Positions 1-8,619 of a DNA stretch of 64,000 nucleotides are shown piece by piece; the first letter of the stretch is position 1, and each line of letters starts with the position of its first letter. The DNA comes from an uncultured Ectothiorhodospiraceae bacterium. Lineage in GTDB: Bacteria; Pseudomonadota; Gammaproteobacteria; S012-40. The DNA lies in assembly GCA_945787715.1 (NCBI GenBank), contig CALZJE010000019.1, forward strand, positions 1 through 64,000, read 5' to 3'. The notes below the pieces were generated by a model that was given only the letters and a program-made list of their open reading frames with translations, searched no databases and was not told the origin of the DNA. A program made the translations under genes and the position numbers.

Positions 1-1091
1 TCATTCGCTATGGTTGTGCCTTTGGATTCTGTATCGATAAAAACTTCAACAGTTGAATTGGCTTCAGCAATGCCGTCAATTAGTGGTTTTGAATTGCTCG
101 TTATCCCACTGGTTGGTGATTGAATGGAAGGTCTTTCTGGAGCAACAGTGTCAATAGAAATCGTTAACCCTGTTGAATCGTTGCTTGTGTTACCAGCAGA
201 GTCTTCTGCATTTGCAACAAAAGTATGGGCGCCTTCTGCAAGATCAGATAGTTCGATTTCCCAACCACCGTCTTCAGCTTTTGTACTTCCTAGAGGGGTG
301 TTATTTTCAAAGAGTGTCACTATCGAGTCAGATTCTCCTGTGCCGGAGATAGTCGGTTTTTTAGTGTTATAAATCGTGTTTAGAGATGCAGAAAATTCAG
401 GGATAGTGGGGGGAGTGGCATCTACTATGACAGTTATTGTATCGTTGCTATCACTGATATTTCCCGCAGCATCTTTGGCAACGATTGATAGATTATTCGT
501 GCCGTCGGGAAGCGGTGCATCAAGTTTTAAACTCCAATCTCCATTTTCATCTACTGTCACTACACCAAGTGATGCATCGTTGTGGAAAATTTCCACCATG
601 CTATTTATATCTGCAGTACCCTTTATTTCCGGCTGCTGCTGGCCCTGTATATCCATGGCTTTGGTGATAATAAATGGTATTGCCGGTGGTAATAAATCGA
701 TAGTGACTGTGTAAAAATCTGATTCGGTGCTTTTACCTGTTTCTGCATTCGTGGCAATAATTTTAAACTTGTGCTCACCTCCTGTTAATTTGGAAGTTGT
801 CACCATCCAGTTGCCATCAATATCGACACTGCCTTTAGCAAGTTTCTCACCGTTTTCATCGAAGATTTCGATCAAGCTGTTTGATAATCCTTTACCACTA
901 ACGATGAGATTTTCAGAATTTGAAAGAGCGCCATCTGCTAAGTTTGTGATGGTAAGAAGGTCATTCGATTTCTGCTTTAGGTCATCTGGTTTCGAGTTAT
1001 CGCTTGAGTTCGAGCAGGCAGTGAGAAGAATGCTACACAAAACAAGCGATATATTGCGTGAAATAAGTGACTTTTGGCGGGTTATTTTCAT
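1..1091 (-). CDS. Ig-like repeat lipoprotein, N-terminal part (runs off left edge)
   Basis: The minus strand is open from an ATG at 1091 to the window edge, so the C-terminus is missing. Residues 1-26 form a lipoprotein signal with lipobox LTAC and Cys26. At least three bacterial Ig-like domains of about 90 residues follow, and a fourth begins. Each carries the pattern P.I.G....S.V.(I/L)(F/E)....LG....D..G.W....L..G.H.F...A.D.AGN.S, typical of Big_13-type repeats in surface proteins. The protein should be lipid-anchored and extend outward from the outer membrane; ligand binding or adhesion is an inference from the fold. Plus-strand frames at 124-1098 lie opposite this gene and have no support. 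The start is set by the signal peptide. Confidence 0.85.
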   Translation of the reverse strand, partial: MKITRQKSLISRNISLVLCSILLTACSNSSDNSKPDDLKQKSNDLLTITNLADGALSNSENLIVSGKGLSNSLIEIFDENGEKLAKGSVDIDGNWMVTTSKLTGGEHKFKIIATNAETGKSTESDFYTVTIDLLPPAIPFIITKAMDIQGQQQPEIKGTADINSMVEIFHNDASLGVVTVDENGDWSLKLDAPLPDGTNNLSIVAKDAAGNISDSNDTITVIVDATPPTIPEFSASLNTIYNTKKPTISGTGESDSIVTLFENNTPLGSTKAEDGGWEIELSDLAEGAHTFVANAEDSAGNTSNDSTGLTISIDTVAPERPSIQSPTSGITSNSKPLIDGIAEANSTVEVFIDTESKGTTIAN

Positions 1092-1467
1092 GGTTTAACC
1101 TTCTTATGAGAATGCTGTCGTTGCGCTAAAAAAGCCATTGATTCATGGAATAGATCATCCAATGACTTTTTTAGGATTATGATTACTCAAGATTTATGGA
1201 GTATATCGTTAAAATATTGGCAATGTCAGCTTTCTTAGTTATGGGTTAATAATTATCCGGGCTGCTCATTAAGTGCGCTTTAATTGGTGGTAAAGTGACT
1301 TAATCCGAATATTTCATGATTACTACGCGATAATCTCGCGCAACATGATATATCCGGGTTAATTTATTGAGTAAATCGTATATTGGAGTGGCTGTGGTGT
1401 ATAACTTGGGGAAAAAGGGCTGGCTTACAGTACAGTTGAATAAAGACATCCAAGCTGTGAATTTTAG
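1092..1467. other. Intergenic region with a strong imperfect hairpin
   Basis: No gene is visible here. The stretch should hold the promoter of the leftward Ig-repeat lipoprotein gene. At 1268-1304 there is a hairpin: 1268-1274 pairs with 1298-1304, and 1276-1282 pairs with 1291-1297. That makes 14 base pairs with one G-U pair, one bulged G and an 8-base loop. There is no T-run, so it is not an obvious terminator. It lies between the 3' end of the FAD oxidase gene and the lipoprotein start and could be an operator or RNA structure. Confidence 0.5.
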
Positions 1468-2871
1468 TTATGAGACTTCCGGAGCGGGCAGCATTTTGTC
1501 AGCATTTAAAATATTATTAGGATCGAATAATTTTTTTATATTATGCATATAATTAAGGCTTGCCGGTGTGATTTCCCGGTCGACATAATCTCTTTTGGCA
1601 AGTCCGACACCGTGCTCTCCTGAAATTGTTCCGTTGAGTTGAATAACGGTAGAAAATACTTCATCCAGGCATTTGTCGGCATTTTCTGCTTGCAGAGGAT
1701 CGTCAGGATCAACGAGAAGATTGACATGTATATTCCCATTCCCGGCGTGGCCAAAGTTTACAATCGTGATTTGGTACTTCTGGCTTAATTCTTCGAGCTT
1801 ATCAATGAGTTCTGGGATCTTAGAAACAGGAACAACCACATCTTCATTGATTTTTTTCGGTGCAACATTTCTTAGCGCGGGTGATAGCGCTTTTCGTGTT
1901 GCCCACAATTCGTCGATTTCCTCTTGAGTATTGGGCTCAATAAAACTTAACAGGCCTGCGTTTGTTGCTGCGACTTCTATTTTATTTGCGCCCTCACTTA
2001 ATGTTGTTGCTGGGCCATCTATTTCAATCATTAACATCGCACCGGCATTTGATGGCAGGTCTGCATTGGAAAAATCACGCACCATATCGATTGCTGTTCC
2101 GTCGATAAATTCAAGTGCGCAGGGTGTGAATGGCTGCGCCATAATTGCTGATACTGCTTTTGCTGCATTGTGCATGTTGTTATATATTGCTCGAAGTACA
2201 CGTTTGCTTTCTGGAAGTGGTGTGAGTTTTAACGTGGCTTCAGTAATAATGGCGAGTGTTCCTTCTGATCCAACTATTAGACGTGTTAGATCGTAGCCCA
2301 CAACACCTTTTGTTGTGTAGGTGCCGGTAATTATCTCTTTCCCTTCGCCAGTAATTGCTTGTAAACCGAGTATATTTTCTCTCGGCGTGCCATATTTAAC
2401 AGCGCGAGGGCCAGCAGAGTTATAAGCAAGGTTGCCTCCCACTGTACAAAATGCTGCGCTTGTAGGATCAGGTGGCCAGAAAAAGCCATGTTTTGCAATT
2501 GCTACTTGTAACTTTTGATTGGTTACGCCTGGTTGCACCGTCGCAACACGATTCTCAGGATCAATATTAATAATTTTGTTCATTCGTTCAAGCGATAAAA
2601 CAACACCCTGCTTTATGGGTACAGTGGCTCCTGTTGTCCCCGTTCCTCTTCCACGTGCAACGATGGGTATATTGTGAGTGTTGCAAAGTTGAACGAGCTG
2701 AAATACTTGTTCATGTTCTGTGGCGAAAACGACAAGGTCGGGTAATGCGTGTTTCTTGCTATTATCGTATCCATACGACCAGCGTTCTGCTGGGTCTGTT
2801 AAGACATTTTCTGAACCAAAAATTTGAATGAATTGTTGAATTGGGAAGCTTGAAGGTAAGTCATTATTCAT
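1468..2871 (-). CDS. FAD-linked oxidase, GlcD / D-lactate dehydrogenase family
   Basis: A 467-residue flavoprotein of the VAO/PCMH fold. The N-terminal FAD-binding domain (about residues 40-215) has VARGRGTGTTGATVP, the pyrophosphate loop VGGNLAYNSAGPRAVKYG, and VGSEGTLAIITEATLKL. The C-terminal oxidase cap (about 220-465) has NFGHAGNGNIHVNLL and GTISGEHGVGLAKRDYV, the metal- and substrate-site motifs of 2-hydroxyacid dehydrogenases. Length is normal for GlcD or Dld-II-type D-2-hydroxyacid dehydrogenases, which pass electrons to quinone or cytochrome. The exact substrate (glycolate, D-lactate or D-2-hydroxyglutarate) cannot be read from sequence. The gene overlaps the end of the dolP-like gene by 8 bases and is probably co-transcribed with it. 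No GlcE or GlcF partner is adjacent. Confidence 0.85.
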   Translation of the reverse strand: MNNDLPSSFPIQQFIQIFGSENVLTDPAERWSYGYDNSKKHALPDLVVFATEHEQVFQLVQLCNTHNIPIVARGRGTGTTGATVPIKQGVVLSLERMNKIINIDPENRVATVQPGVTNQKLQVAIAKHGFFWPPDPTSAAFCTVGGNLAYNSAGPRAVKYGTPRENILGLQAITGEGKEIITGTYTTKGVVGYDLTRLIVGSEGTLAIITEATLKLTPLPESKRVLRAIYNNMHNAAKAVSAIMAQPFTPCALEFIDGTAIDMVRDFSNADLPSNAGAMLMIEIDGPATTLSEGANKIEVAATNAGLLSFIEPNTQEEIDELWATRKALSPALRNVAPKKINEDVVVPVSKIPELIDKLEELSQKYQITIVNFGHAGNGNIHVNLLVDPDDPLQAENADKCLDEVFSTVIQLNGTISGEHGVGLAKRDYVDREITPASLNYMHNIKKLFDPNNILNADKMLPAPEVS

Positions 2872-3604
2872 CGTTAGATATTATTATCGGCGTAGGTAAT
2901 ACATAGGGTTTTACTTCGATGATGTCTTCCGCTTCAAGTCGATCTTCCAGAGATTTTTTTTGTTCTATTTTTTTCTCTTCCGATTTAAAAGAAGCAGCAG
3001 TGAGATTACTTTCGAGTTTTCCTTTTTTTGATTCAAATAGTGGGATTACCGCAGTGGCACCTTCGATTTTATTAGCGATTTCAAGAATCGTTTTAGCTTC
3101 GTTATTATCTACTAAGCCCATGAGATATATTTTTCGATTAGACGTAACAACTTTAGTATTTGTAATGATACTTTTGTTTAGCATGAGTGAACTTTTAGTT
3201 TTTGTCGTTAACCACGAATCATTGTTTGCATCTAATACGGAAAGTTTGGGTTTGAATTCCATGGCGTCAATAACTCTCTCGACATAGCGGAGACTATTGG
3301 CTTTTTCAAGGATAATATTTTTACTCTCTTCGTCAGGAACTTCGCCGGTTAATAATACAGTACCGTTGAAACTGGTTACTTTAACGCGAACCTTTTTACC
3401 AATTTCTTCATGGCCGTATATAAAGTCGGTAACTTGAGTTTCCACTGATTGGTCTTCAACCAATTTACTTGTGCTGCGTCGGTCTGTCACAGCAACTGCA
3501 GTACCTACTCCCGCTATGGCACCAACGATCACAAGAGGTGTTGTGCACGCGCTAATGGAAAACAGAAGGGGTAAACTTATAAGTAAGTAAGGTAATTTTT
3601 TCAT
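2864..3604 (-). CDS. dolP: BON-domain outer-membrane lipoprotein, DolP/YraP-like
   Basis: A 246-residue lipoprotein: the lipobox SISAC places the lipidated cysteine at residue 20. Two BON domains follow, roughly residues 50-120 and 125-195. Each has the usual pattern of a positively charged helix and GTV.LTGEV or KIYLMGLV strands. A charged, Lys/Glu-rich tail of about 50 residues has no counterpart in E. coli DolP (191 residues), so this is a longer version. Family members bind anionic phospholipid and keep the outer membrane intact. The neighbours yraN, lpoA and rsmI match the E. coli yra locus, which supports the call. The stop overlaps the start of the FAD oxidase gene. Confidence 0.82.
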   Translation of the reverse strand: MKKLPYLLISLPLLFSISACTTPLVIVGAIAGVGTAVAVTDRRSTSKLVEDQSVETQVTDFIYGHEEIGKKVRVKVTSFNGTVLLTGEVPDEESKNIILEKANSLRYVERVIDAMEFKPKLSVLDANNDSWLTTKTKSSLMLNKSIITNTKVVTSNRKIYLMGLVDNNEAKTILEIANKIEGATAVIPLFESKKGKLESNLTAASFKSEEKKIEQKKSLEDRLEAEDIIEVKPYVLPTPIIISNDE

Positions 3605-3622
3605 GATAGTTAACAGTTTTAG

Positions 3623-3991
3623 TTAAAAGTCTGTGTTGAATGCGTCTTGAATCCAGCTGATATCATTTTGGTGAATAGATATTACATCAAACCGACAAGC
3701 TTTGTTAGCGAGTTTAGGATGTTTTTGGAGATACAATTGTGCTGTTAATATAATTTTTTTTTGTTTATGGTAAGTGACCATTTCGGATGGGGCGCCGAAT
3801 TTATCGCTTTTCCGATATTTAACCTCTATAAATATCAAGCTACTGTTATCTTCTGCGATTATGTCAATTTCTCCGACTTTGCACTTGAAGTTTGATTTTA
3901 TAATTTTAATGCCATTCTTTTGTAAAAAATCCCTGGCTCTCTCTTCACCTATGTCGCCAATACTTTTCGAGGTTGCTGGGGTGAATCTCAA
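3623..3991 (-). CDS. yraN: YraN family (UPF0102) endonuclease-fold protein
   Basis: A 122-residue protein, the normal length for UPF0102. It carries the family's nuclease-like signature: G..GE..A..FL near residues 12-24, VGEIDIIA at about residues 41-48, and LIFIEVKYRK around 52-62. The last has the E.K of a PD-(D/E)XK-type core. The biochemical role is unsettled; the fold resembles Holliday-junction resolvases, but no activity is assumed here. It sits between lpoA and the dolP-like gene, 18 bases before the latter, exactly where yraN lies in enterobacteria. The diaA gene that usually separates yraN and dolP is missing from this locus. Confidence 0.9.
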   Translation of the reverse strand: MRFTPATSKSIGDIGEERARDFLQKNGIKIIKSNFKCKVGEIDIIAEDNSSLIFIEVKYRKSDKFGAPSEMVTYHKQKKIILTAQLYLQKHPKLANKACRFDVISIHQNDISWIQDAFNTDF

Positions 3992-4162
3992 AACTTAATC
4001 CTAGACGAAACAGCTGGACACGCGAATAGAGCGCAGGAAATTGTTTTGAATGGCTATATAAATAAAACCAGGTGAAACAAGAGCCTGTAATACGCCCAGA
4101 AGGAAGTGCCCTTGGGGTATATTTCGTGGATCAACTGCTTTTTTTAGGATGATGCTCACAAT

Positions 4163-6082
4163 TTATTCGGATTGGTTACTTGTTAAGTGGCTAGTACTCG
4201 GGAGCATTACAGGGCCGCCATTTCTAAATTTTGCCCAACTTAGCTGCCTCATTACCAAATTGGTTTCGCTCATGCTGAGTTCGCCGGTGGCACCTTGTAT
4301 GTGTGAGTTACTATTAGCGCGCAACCAGTTAAGGTAAAACAAAATGTTGTAGGAGTCAGCTCCTAGCGCATAGAGTCGGTTGAACTTTATGGTTTCATTT
4401 GGCCATAGTCGTTGAATATTCAGCTTGATGTCGTCATTTTGGTTGATATTTATTGTCCAGGGCATGTCGCCAACTATAACTCGATTTAAATCACGATCCT
4501 TTTTCCTGTTTACATGGCCTGAAAAACTATGAGATGTTGTATAAATCGGTAATTCTGATGCGTGGTGAAAACTAAGCTGTGGCGGAATTAGTCGAGCTTG
4601 TCGAGGAAATGCAGCCATGAAAATAAAGTCAATGTCTTGTCTTCTTCGCGGCTCAAAAGTTAACGGTGTGCGAATAATTTTCGACAGTTCCTTTTTTCTG
4701 GCGTTGCTTTTATCAATTGCAAGAAGGAATTTAATAGGGGTGGAAAAATCGTTTTTCTTGGCGTTGTATATCGCTTCTGATGTTACTCTACCGCCTAACT
4801 CTTCCCACTTAATGCGGAATGCTTCTGTAACACGCCCACCCCATTTGCTGTCTGGAGCAATAATGGCAGCATGATTTAGTCCTTCTTGCCAGGCTTTTTG
4901 TGCAATCTGTTGAGCCTCTGCTTCAGGGGATAGAGGAAACTGGTAAAAGTTATTTGAGTAGAAATCTGAATTTTCAATCTGATTTAGTGCTAATGTTGGA
5001 ATACTATGATCGGTGCCATGAGCCAACATCTCAACGGCTTCTTTACGTAATGGGCCGATAATGACATTTGCTCCATCATCTTTTGCCTGCTGGTATATCT
5101 CCAGTATGTTATTAACATCTCCAGCAGTATTATAAATTCTAATGGTAGGTTTGATTTCAGGCGTTTCAGCCGCATAAAAACTTGCTAAGAAACCATCGCG
5201 TACTGCCTGTGCGGCGCGTTCATAGTTTCCTGTCATGGGGAGTAGTAATGCGATATTTTCAATCACTGCTGGTTCATCTTCTGCTTGCGGAGCCAGAATG
5301 GCGAGCAGCAGATCGCTAACGGGGTGTTCGGGATGAAGGATTTTCCAGGACTTTAGCATGTTACCTAAGCGGAAAGGATTTTTAGAGTTTTTGATTAATA
5401 AGCTCAACTCCATCCAATCTTTAACTATGCCTGGTTCTCGTTCATCAACTAGCTCCTGTAACTGAGTGGGGCTATAGCTTATAAAACCTTTGATAATGGC
5501 ATGTTGGTTCGCCTGTTGTGCTGCTTCATCGCTATTGAGCAATTCGTCTAGCTTAATTCGTTCAAGGGTTGCGGATTTGATATCACCTGCAAGGTTGTAA
5601 GTACCAATGAGTAATTTCAAAATATCCGCTTTAGTGGCGAATGATGTGAAGTCTTGAAATTGAACAAGATCCAACCATTGTGAACTCAGCTCAGCGTTAC
5701 GATTGTTAATTTCAAGACGGGCATTAAGGTATGCAAAATAAACGAGCTGTGTTTCTGTTAACTTATTGTTTGTTATTTCATTGAGTAAATTGCGTGCGTG
5801 GTCGAAATGTTCTGCATCAATCAGTAAGTTAATTGCTTTCAATTGAATTTGTTGCTTTTCGGGTGATTGTTTTTGATTTGCCAAAGCTAGATAGGCCATT
5901 GCTGCTTCAGTTAACATTCCTTTTTCGACCAGGATTGATGGGTCATCCGTTGACATTATTGAGCCATCTGAGCGTGCGCCCTCTAATTGTGAGTCGGAGG
6001 GTTTATGCCCCACGGATGCACAGCTTGCCAGAAAAATGGAGATTGCAGCGGCATAAATTAGCCTAGTGTTGCGGTAATTCAA
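4163..6082 (-). CDS. lpoA: Penicillin-binding protein activator LpoA
   Basis: A 639-residue outer-membrane lipoprotein with lipobox LASC and Cys21. The N-terminal half (about 40-260) is helical and TPR-like. The C-terminal half from about residue 275 is a periplasmic-binding-protein fold, starting at IALLLPMTGNYERAAQAVRDGF and including DGANVIIGPLRKEAVEML. This two-domain order is that of LpoA, which reaches through the peptidoglycan to activate the synthase PBP1A. Length is close to that of the enterobacterial protein. The gene is divergent from rsmI and upstream of yraN, the standard arrangement. The 171-base gap to yraN shows no recognisable gene. Confidence 0.93.
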   Translation of the reverse strand: MNYRNTRLIYAAAISIFLASCASVGHKPSDSQLEGARSDGSIMSTDDPSILVEKGMLTEAAMAYLALANQKQSPEKQQIQLKAINLLIDAEHFDHARNLLNEITNNKLTETQLVYFAYLNARLEINNRNAELSSQWLDLVQFQDFTSFATKADILKLLIGTYNLAGDIKSATLERIKLDELLNSDEAAQQANQHAIIKGFISYSPTQLQELVDEREPGIVKDWMELSLLIKNSKNPFRLGNMLKSWKILHPEHPVSDLLLAILAPQAEDEPAVIENIALLLPMTGNYERAAQAVRDGFLASFYAAETPEIKPTIRIYNTAGDVNNILEIYQQAKDDGANVIIGPLRKEAVEMLAHGTDHSIPTLALNQIENSDFYSNNFYQFPLSPEAEAQQIAQKAWQEGLNHAAIIAPDSKWGGRVTEAFRIKWEELGGRVTSEAIYNAKKNDFSTPIKFLLAIDKSNARKKELSKIIRTPLTFEPRRRQDIDFIFMAAFPRQARLIPPQLSFHHASELPIYTTSHSFSGHVNRKKDRDLNRVIVGDMPWTININQNDDIKLNIQRLWPNETIKFNRLYALGADSYNILFYLNWLRANSNSHIQGATGELSMSETNLVMRQLSWAKFRNGGPVMLPSTSHLTSNQSE

Positions 6083-6244
6083 TAGTTCATCCTAAAGTCT
6101 GTCGTTGTTTAAATACTCAAGCGCATAATTTAATGTTGATTTTACTACGTTTAGTTTGTCCAAATAAAATTAAATTGGTTGCGTGTGTTTTGAGTTAAAA
6201 TTTATTCAAAGTCGTTTCACCACAGTTCATCGATGGAGTAATTA

Positions 6245-7105
6245 GTGTCCTCTCAAACATTGCAAAAAACAGGAAATATCTATGTGGTCGCCACCCCTAT
6301 TGGGAACTTGGGTGATATGTCGCCGCGGGCCGTTGAGACATTACAATCTGTTGATTTAATACTCGCAGAAGATACTCGGCATAGTAAACCTCTCCTACAG
6401 CACTTTCAGATTCAAACTAAGTGCCAGGCTTTTCATGAGCATAATGAAAAAGAAATTTCAGAGGGATTATGCCAACGTGTGCTGCAAGGTGAATCAATAG
6501 CCATAATTTCAGATGCTGGTGTGCCATTGGTTAGTGATCCCGGCTTCCCTCTCGTTCGGCTTGCGCATCAATACAAAATTCCTGTTCTTTCAGTGCCGGG
6601 TGCTTGCGCGGCCATTAGTGCCTTGTCTGTATCTGGCTTACCGACCGATAGGTTTAGTTTTGAAGGTTTTTTGCCATCAAAGCGGTCAGCTCGCCAACGT
6701 GTTTTGAATGAGCTAGTTAAAGAGTCAAGAACCATGGTGTTTTATGAAGCGCCTAGGCGATTGATTGATACACTGGAAGATATGCAATCTATATTTGGTT
6801 CGGAGCGCAGAGTGGTGCTTGCGAGGGAGCTTACCAAATTATTTGAAACTGTCCGTAACGCTCCGGTAAGTGAGTTGCTCGATTTCGTGAAATCTGATGA
6901 GAATCAACGCAAAGGTGAGTGTGTACTTCTGCTTGAGGGGGCTGTATTGGAAGATTTAGATGCGAGCTCTGTGGAGAGTAAGGAGTTACTTCGTATTTTA
7001 TTAGACGAGCTGCCTGTGAAACAATCCGTGTCGATTGCTGTGAAGATAACCGGAATGAATAAAAACCGTCTTTATCAAGAAGCACTTGAATTGAAAGAGA
7101 ACTAG
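6245..7105 (+). CDS. rsmI: 16S rRNA (cytidine1402-2'-O)-methyltransferase RsmI
   Basis: A 286-residue member of the tetrapyrrole-methylase fold. Diagnostic motifs are VVATPIGNLGDMSPRAVETL (residues about 14-33), LAEDTRHSKPLL, AIISDAGVPLVSDPGFPLV and VPGACAAISALSVSGLPTDRF, then VFYEAPRRL. These define the SAM pocket and the RsmI subfamily, which methylates C1402 in the ribosomal P site together with RsmH. RsmH is also encoded in this window. The start is a GTG at 6245, chosen because the conserved N-terminus follows directly. It is divergent from lpoA and ends about 80 bases before rnpB. Confidence 0.95.
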   Translation: MSSQTLQKTGNIYVVATPIGNLGDMSPRAVETLQSVDLILAEDTRHSKPLLQHFQIQTKCQAFHEHNEKEISEGLCQRVLQGESIAIISDAGVPLVSDPGFPLVRLAHQYKIPVLSVPGACAAISALSVSGLPTDRFSFEGFLPSKRSARQRVLNELVKESRTMVFYEAPRRLIDTLEDMQSIFGSERRVVLARELTKLFETVRNAPVSELLDFVKSDENQRKGECVLLLEGAVLEDLDASSVESKELLRILLDELPVKQSVSIAVKITGMNKNRLYQEALELKEN

Positions 7106-7171
7106 AAGTAAGCAATCGCTACCTTGTTAGCCTTTGATTATCCTGAATTTACCGCTGCCTAGATTTTTATC

Positions 7172-7180
7172 TGTTATACT
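7172..7180 (+). promoter_or_regulatory. Extended -10 promoter of rnpB
   Basis: TGTTATACT is an extended -10 element (TG, one base, TATACT at 7175-7180). It ends 6 bases before the first base of RNase P RNA at 7187. That spacing fits transcription starting at the mature 5' end. No strong -35 is seen, as is common for extended -10 promoters. Confidence 0.6.
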
Positions 7181-7186
7181 TCCACC

Positions 7187-7508
7187 AGAGTCGGCTGAGC
7201 AGTCGCTATTATGTTTCACTTTTGTTGATTCATAGTGGAGGAAAGTCCGGGCTCCAGAGGGTAAAGTGCCAGGTAACGCCTGGGAGGCGTGAGCCTACGG
7301 AAAGTGCCGCAGAAAATATACCGCCTGATTGTTTCGGCTTTCAGGTAAGGGTGAAAAGGCGAGGTAAGAGCTCACCGCGCCGGTGGCAACACTCGGTGGC
7401 AGGGTAAACCCCACTTGGAGCAAGACCAAATAGAGGCGTAGATAGTCTTTGACTATACCGTGTGACCCGCACGACGCCTGGGTAGGTTGCTTGAGGTAAG
7501 CGGTGACG
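7187..7508 (+). ncRNA. rnpB: RNase P RNA, 5' and central part (interrupted gene)
   Basis: Bacterial type A RNase P RNA, recognisable from its conserved blocks. These are the P1 5' strand AGAGTCGGCT, the P2 strand GAGCAGTCGCT, GGAGGAAAGTCCGGGCTCC at the P4 5' strand, GTGCCAGGTAACGCCTGG, AAGGGTGAAAAGG, TAAGAGCTCACCG and GGTAAACCCCAC. AGCAAGACCAAATAG and GGGTAGGTTGCTTGAGG follow. Up to GGTAAGCGGTGACG (the 5' side and loop of the last hairpin, P18 in E. coli numbering) it looks fully conserved. Then homology stops at about 7508. The expected continuation, namely the P18 3' strand, GAATGACTGTCC and the invariant ACAGAACCCGG that closes P4, does not follow. The final 18 bases occur at 11041-11058. 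Confidence 0.93.
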
Positions 7509-7561
7509 TCTAACTCTTGAATTAAAAGGTTTAGTTTGTCACTGCTACGCTCCTACCCAGG
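7477..7561. repeat. Long hairpin spanning the rnpB/insert junction
   Basis: CCTGGGTAGG (7477-7486, inside rnpB) is perfectly complementary to CCTACCCAGG (7552-7561, inside the insert). A nested helix pairs AGCGGTGAC (7499-7507) with GTCACTGCT (7538-7546), 9 pairs with one G-U. The inserted arm is therefore a degenerate inverted copy of the rnpB segment it faces. It could fold the last rnpB bases into a new structure, or mark the end of the insertion. Confidence 0.6.
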
Positions 7562-7749
7562 AGTGCTACTAAAATTATTACAAAACATAATGGTAATTTC
7601 TATTTCAGGTGGCAAACCCCCGTCGATTTGAGAACCATGCTAGGGAGCTAATAAAGTGCTCTTAGCACAGTAAAGACAAATTATGCGATTTTGGTGTAGA
7701 AATGAGAATTCACTCTAGGCAATTTTCAGTGTGTCAGAGATTTTACTCG

Positions 7750-8604
7750 TCATTGATTTTCATCATCGTCAGGCCAACATAGGTAGTCCAGCGTAAGCCG
7801 TTTCATAGAATATGAATCTTGCATTGAAAAATCTTCGGGTTTGGCGACAATTTCCATATTAGGTGGATAATGGTCAAACTCTAAATCTTCATTAACTTGC
7901 ATCATTGTAAGACAGCTTTCGTTATCGTCTATTATTTTGACATGCCTCAATAGAATTTCTCTTATTTCTATTTCTTTTTCATTGCTGCAATTGGAGTATA
8001 GGAGAGCTGTTATAGAAACATCGTAATTATCAACTTCTTGGCTATCTGGATTTACATATACATACAAATCAACAATATAATCTTTGTTTTCTTCGAAGAA
8101 ATTTGAGAAGCCAGTTTCAGCATTCCTCAAGTGATTAGTTATAAATGCGTGATTAAAATTATCCGGTAATGGCTGACGAGTGTAACGGTTTACTCGCCAT
8201 GTAAGCAATATCTCTTTTGATCTATCACTTAATGTCTTAGCGTTTTTCGGAAGATGCTCTTCGAAGAATTCCTTTGAGATATGGCTAATCTTGTTTACTT
8301 CGCACTCCCAAAAGGCACTATCAATTTCGATTTGAAGTTTTTGAAGATTTCGTGCCTTTTGGACCCGTACATTAGCGTTATTAATTTTTTTTGCAGCTAA
8401 AACCTCAAGATACTTTTCCGTTGGGTTCGAGATGTCGCAATCCTGTGTCAAAATTATTAGCTTATGTTCTTTCTCGATTGGTTTTTTTCTATACTTTTCT
8501 ATAGCTCTGCATGTCATAATATGCTCTTTCAGAGCATTATTTAAATCTATTCCTTCGATATAACCGCCCTGGCAAAATCCTTTTTGAAGTAAATTTGACG
8601 GCAT
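7750..8604 (-). CDS. Unknown 284-residue protein with a QDCDI motif
   Basis: I do not recognise this family. It is a soluble, acidic protein without signal peptide or membrane segment. Visible landmarks are GFCQGGYIEG near residues 9-18, a hydrophobic strand ending in LIILTQDCDIS (about 49-59), WRVNRYTRQPLPDNFNHAF (about 136-154), and a C-terminus rich in Asp and Glu. A Cys between acidic residues at the end of a beta strand could be catalytic or structural; that is inference. It is the last gene of the three-gene operon, starting 15 bases after the HTH gene's stop. A toxin or effector role is possible but not shown. The downstream 190 bases to rnpB hold no gene. Confidence 0.75.
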   Translation of the reverse strand: MPSNLLQKGFCQGGYIEGIDLNNALKEHIMTCRAIEKYRKKPIEKEHKLIILTQDCDISNPTEKYLEVLAAKKINNANVRVQKARNLQKLQIEIDSAFWECEVNKISHISKEFFEEHLPKNAKTLSDRSKEILLTWRVNRYTRQPLPDNFNHAFITNHLRNAETGFSNFFEENKDYIVDLYVYVNPDSQEVDNYDVSITALLYSNCSNEKEIEIREILLRHVKIIDDNESCLTMMQVNEDLEFDHYPPNMEIVAKPEDFSMQDSYSMKRLTLDYLCWPDDDENQ

Positions 8605-8619
8605 GCAATTTCTCGATTA

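Noticed and set aside
124-1098. Three plus-strand reading frames at the left edge
   Set aside because: They lie opposite a continuous minus-strand lipoprotein gene with signal peptide and Ig repeats, and show no protein-like motifs.
7222-7407. A 61-codon reading frame inside the RNase P RNA
   Set aside because: It coincides exactly with conserved RNA elements, so the sequence is explained by rnpB and not by protein coding.
7477-7561. Integron attC-like site
   Set aside because: The hairpin size is similar, but the required core pair (RYYYAAC and GTTRRRY) is not convincing and no integrase is present.
7509-7700. Reconstituted rnpB 3' end at the left junction, as with usual integrases
   Set aside because: Neither the P4-closing motif nor a P1 3' strand is found in this stretch; GAGAACCATGCTAGG near 7630 is only a superficial match.
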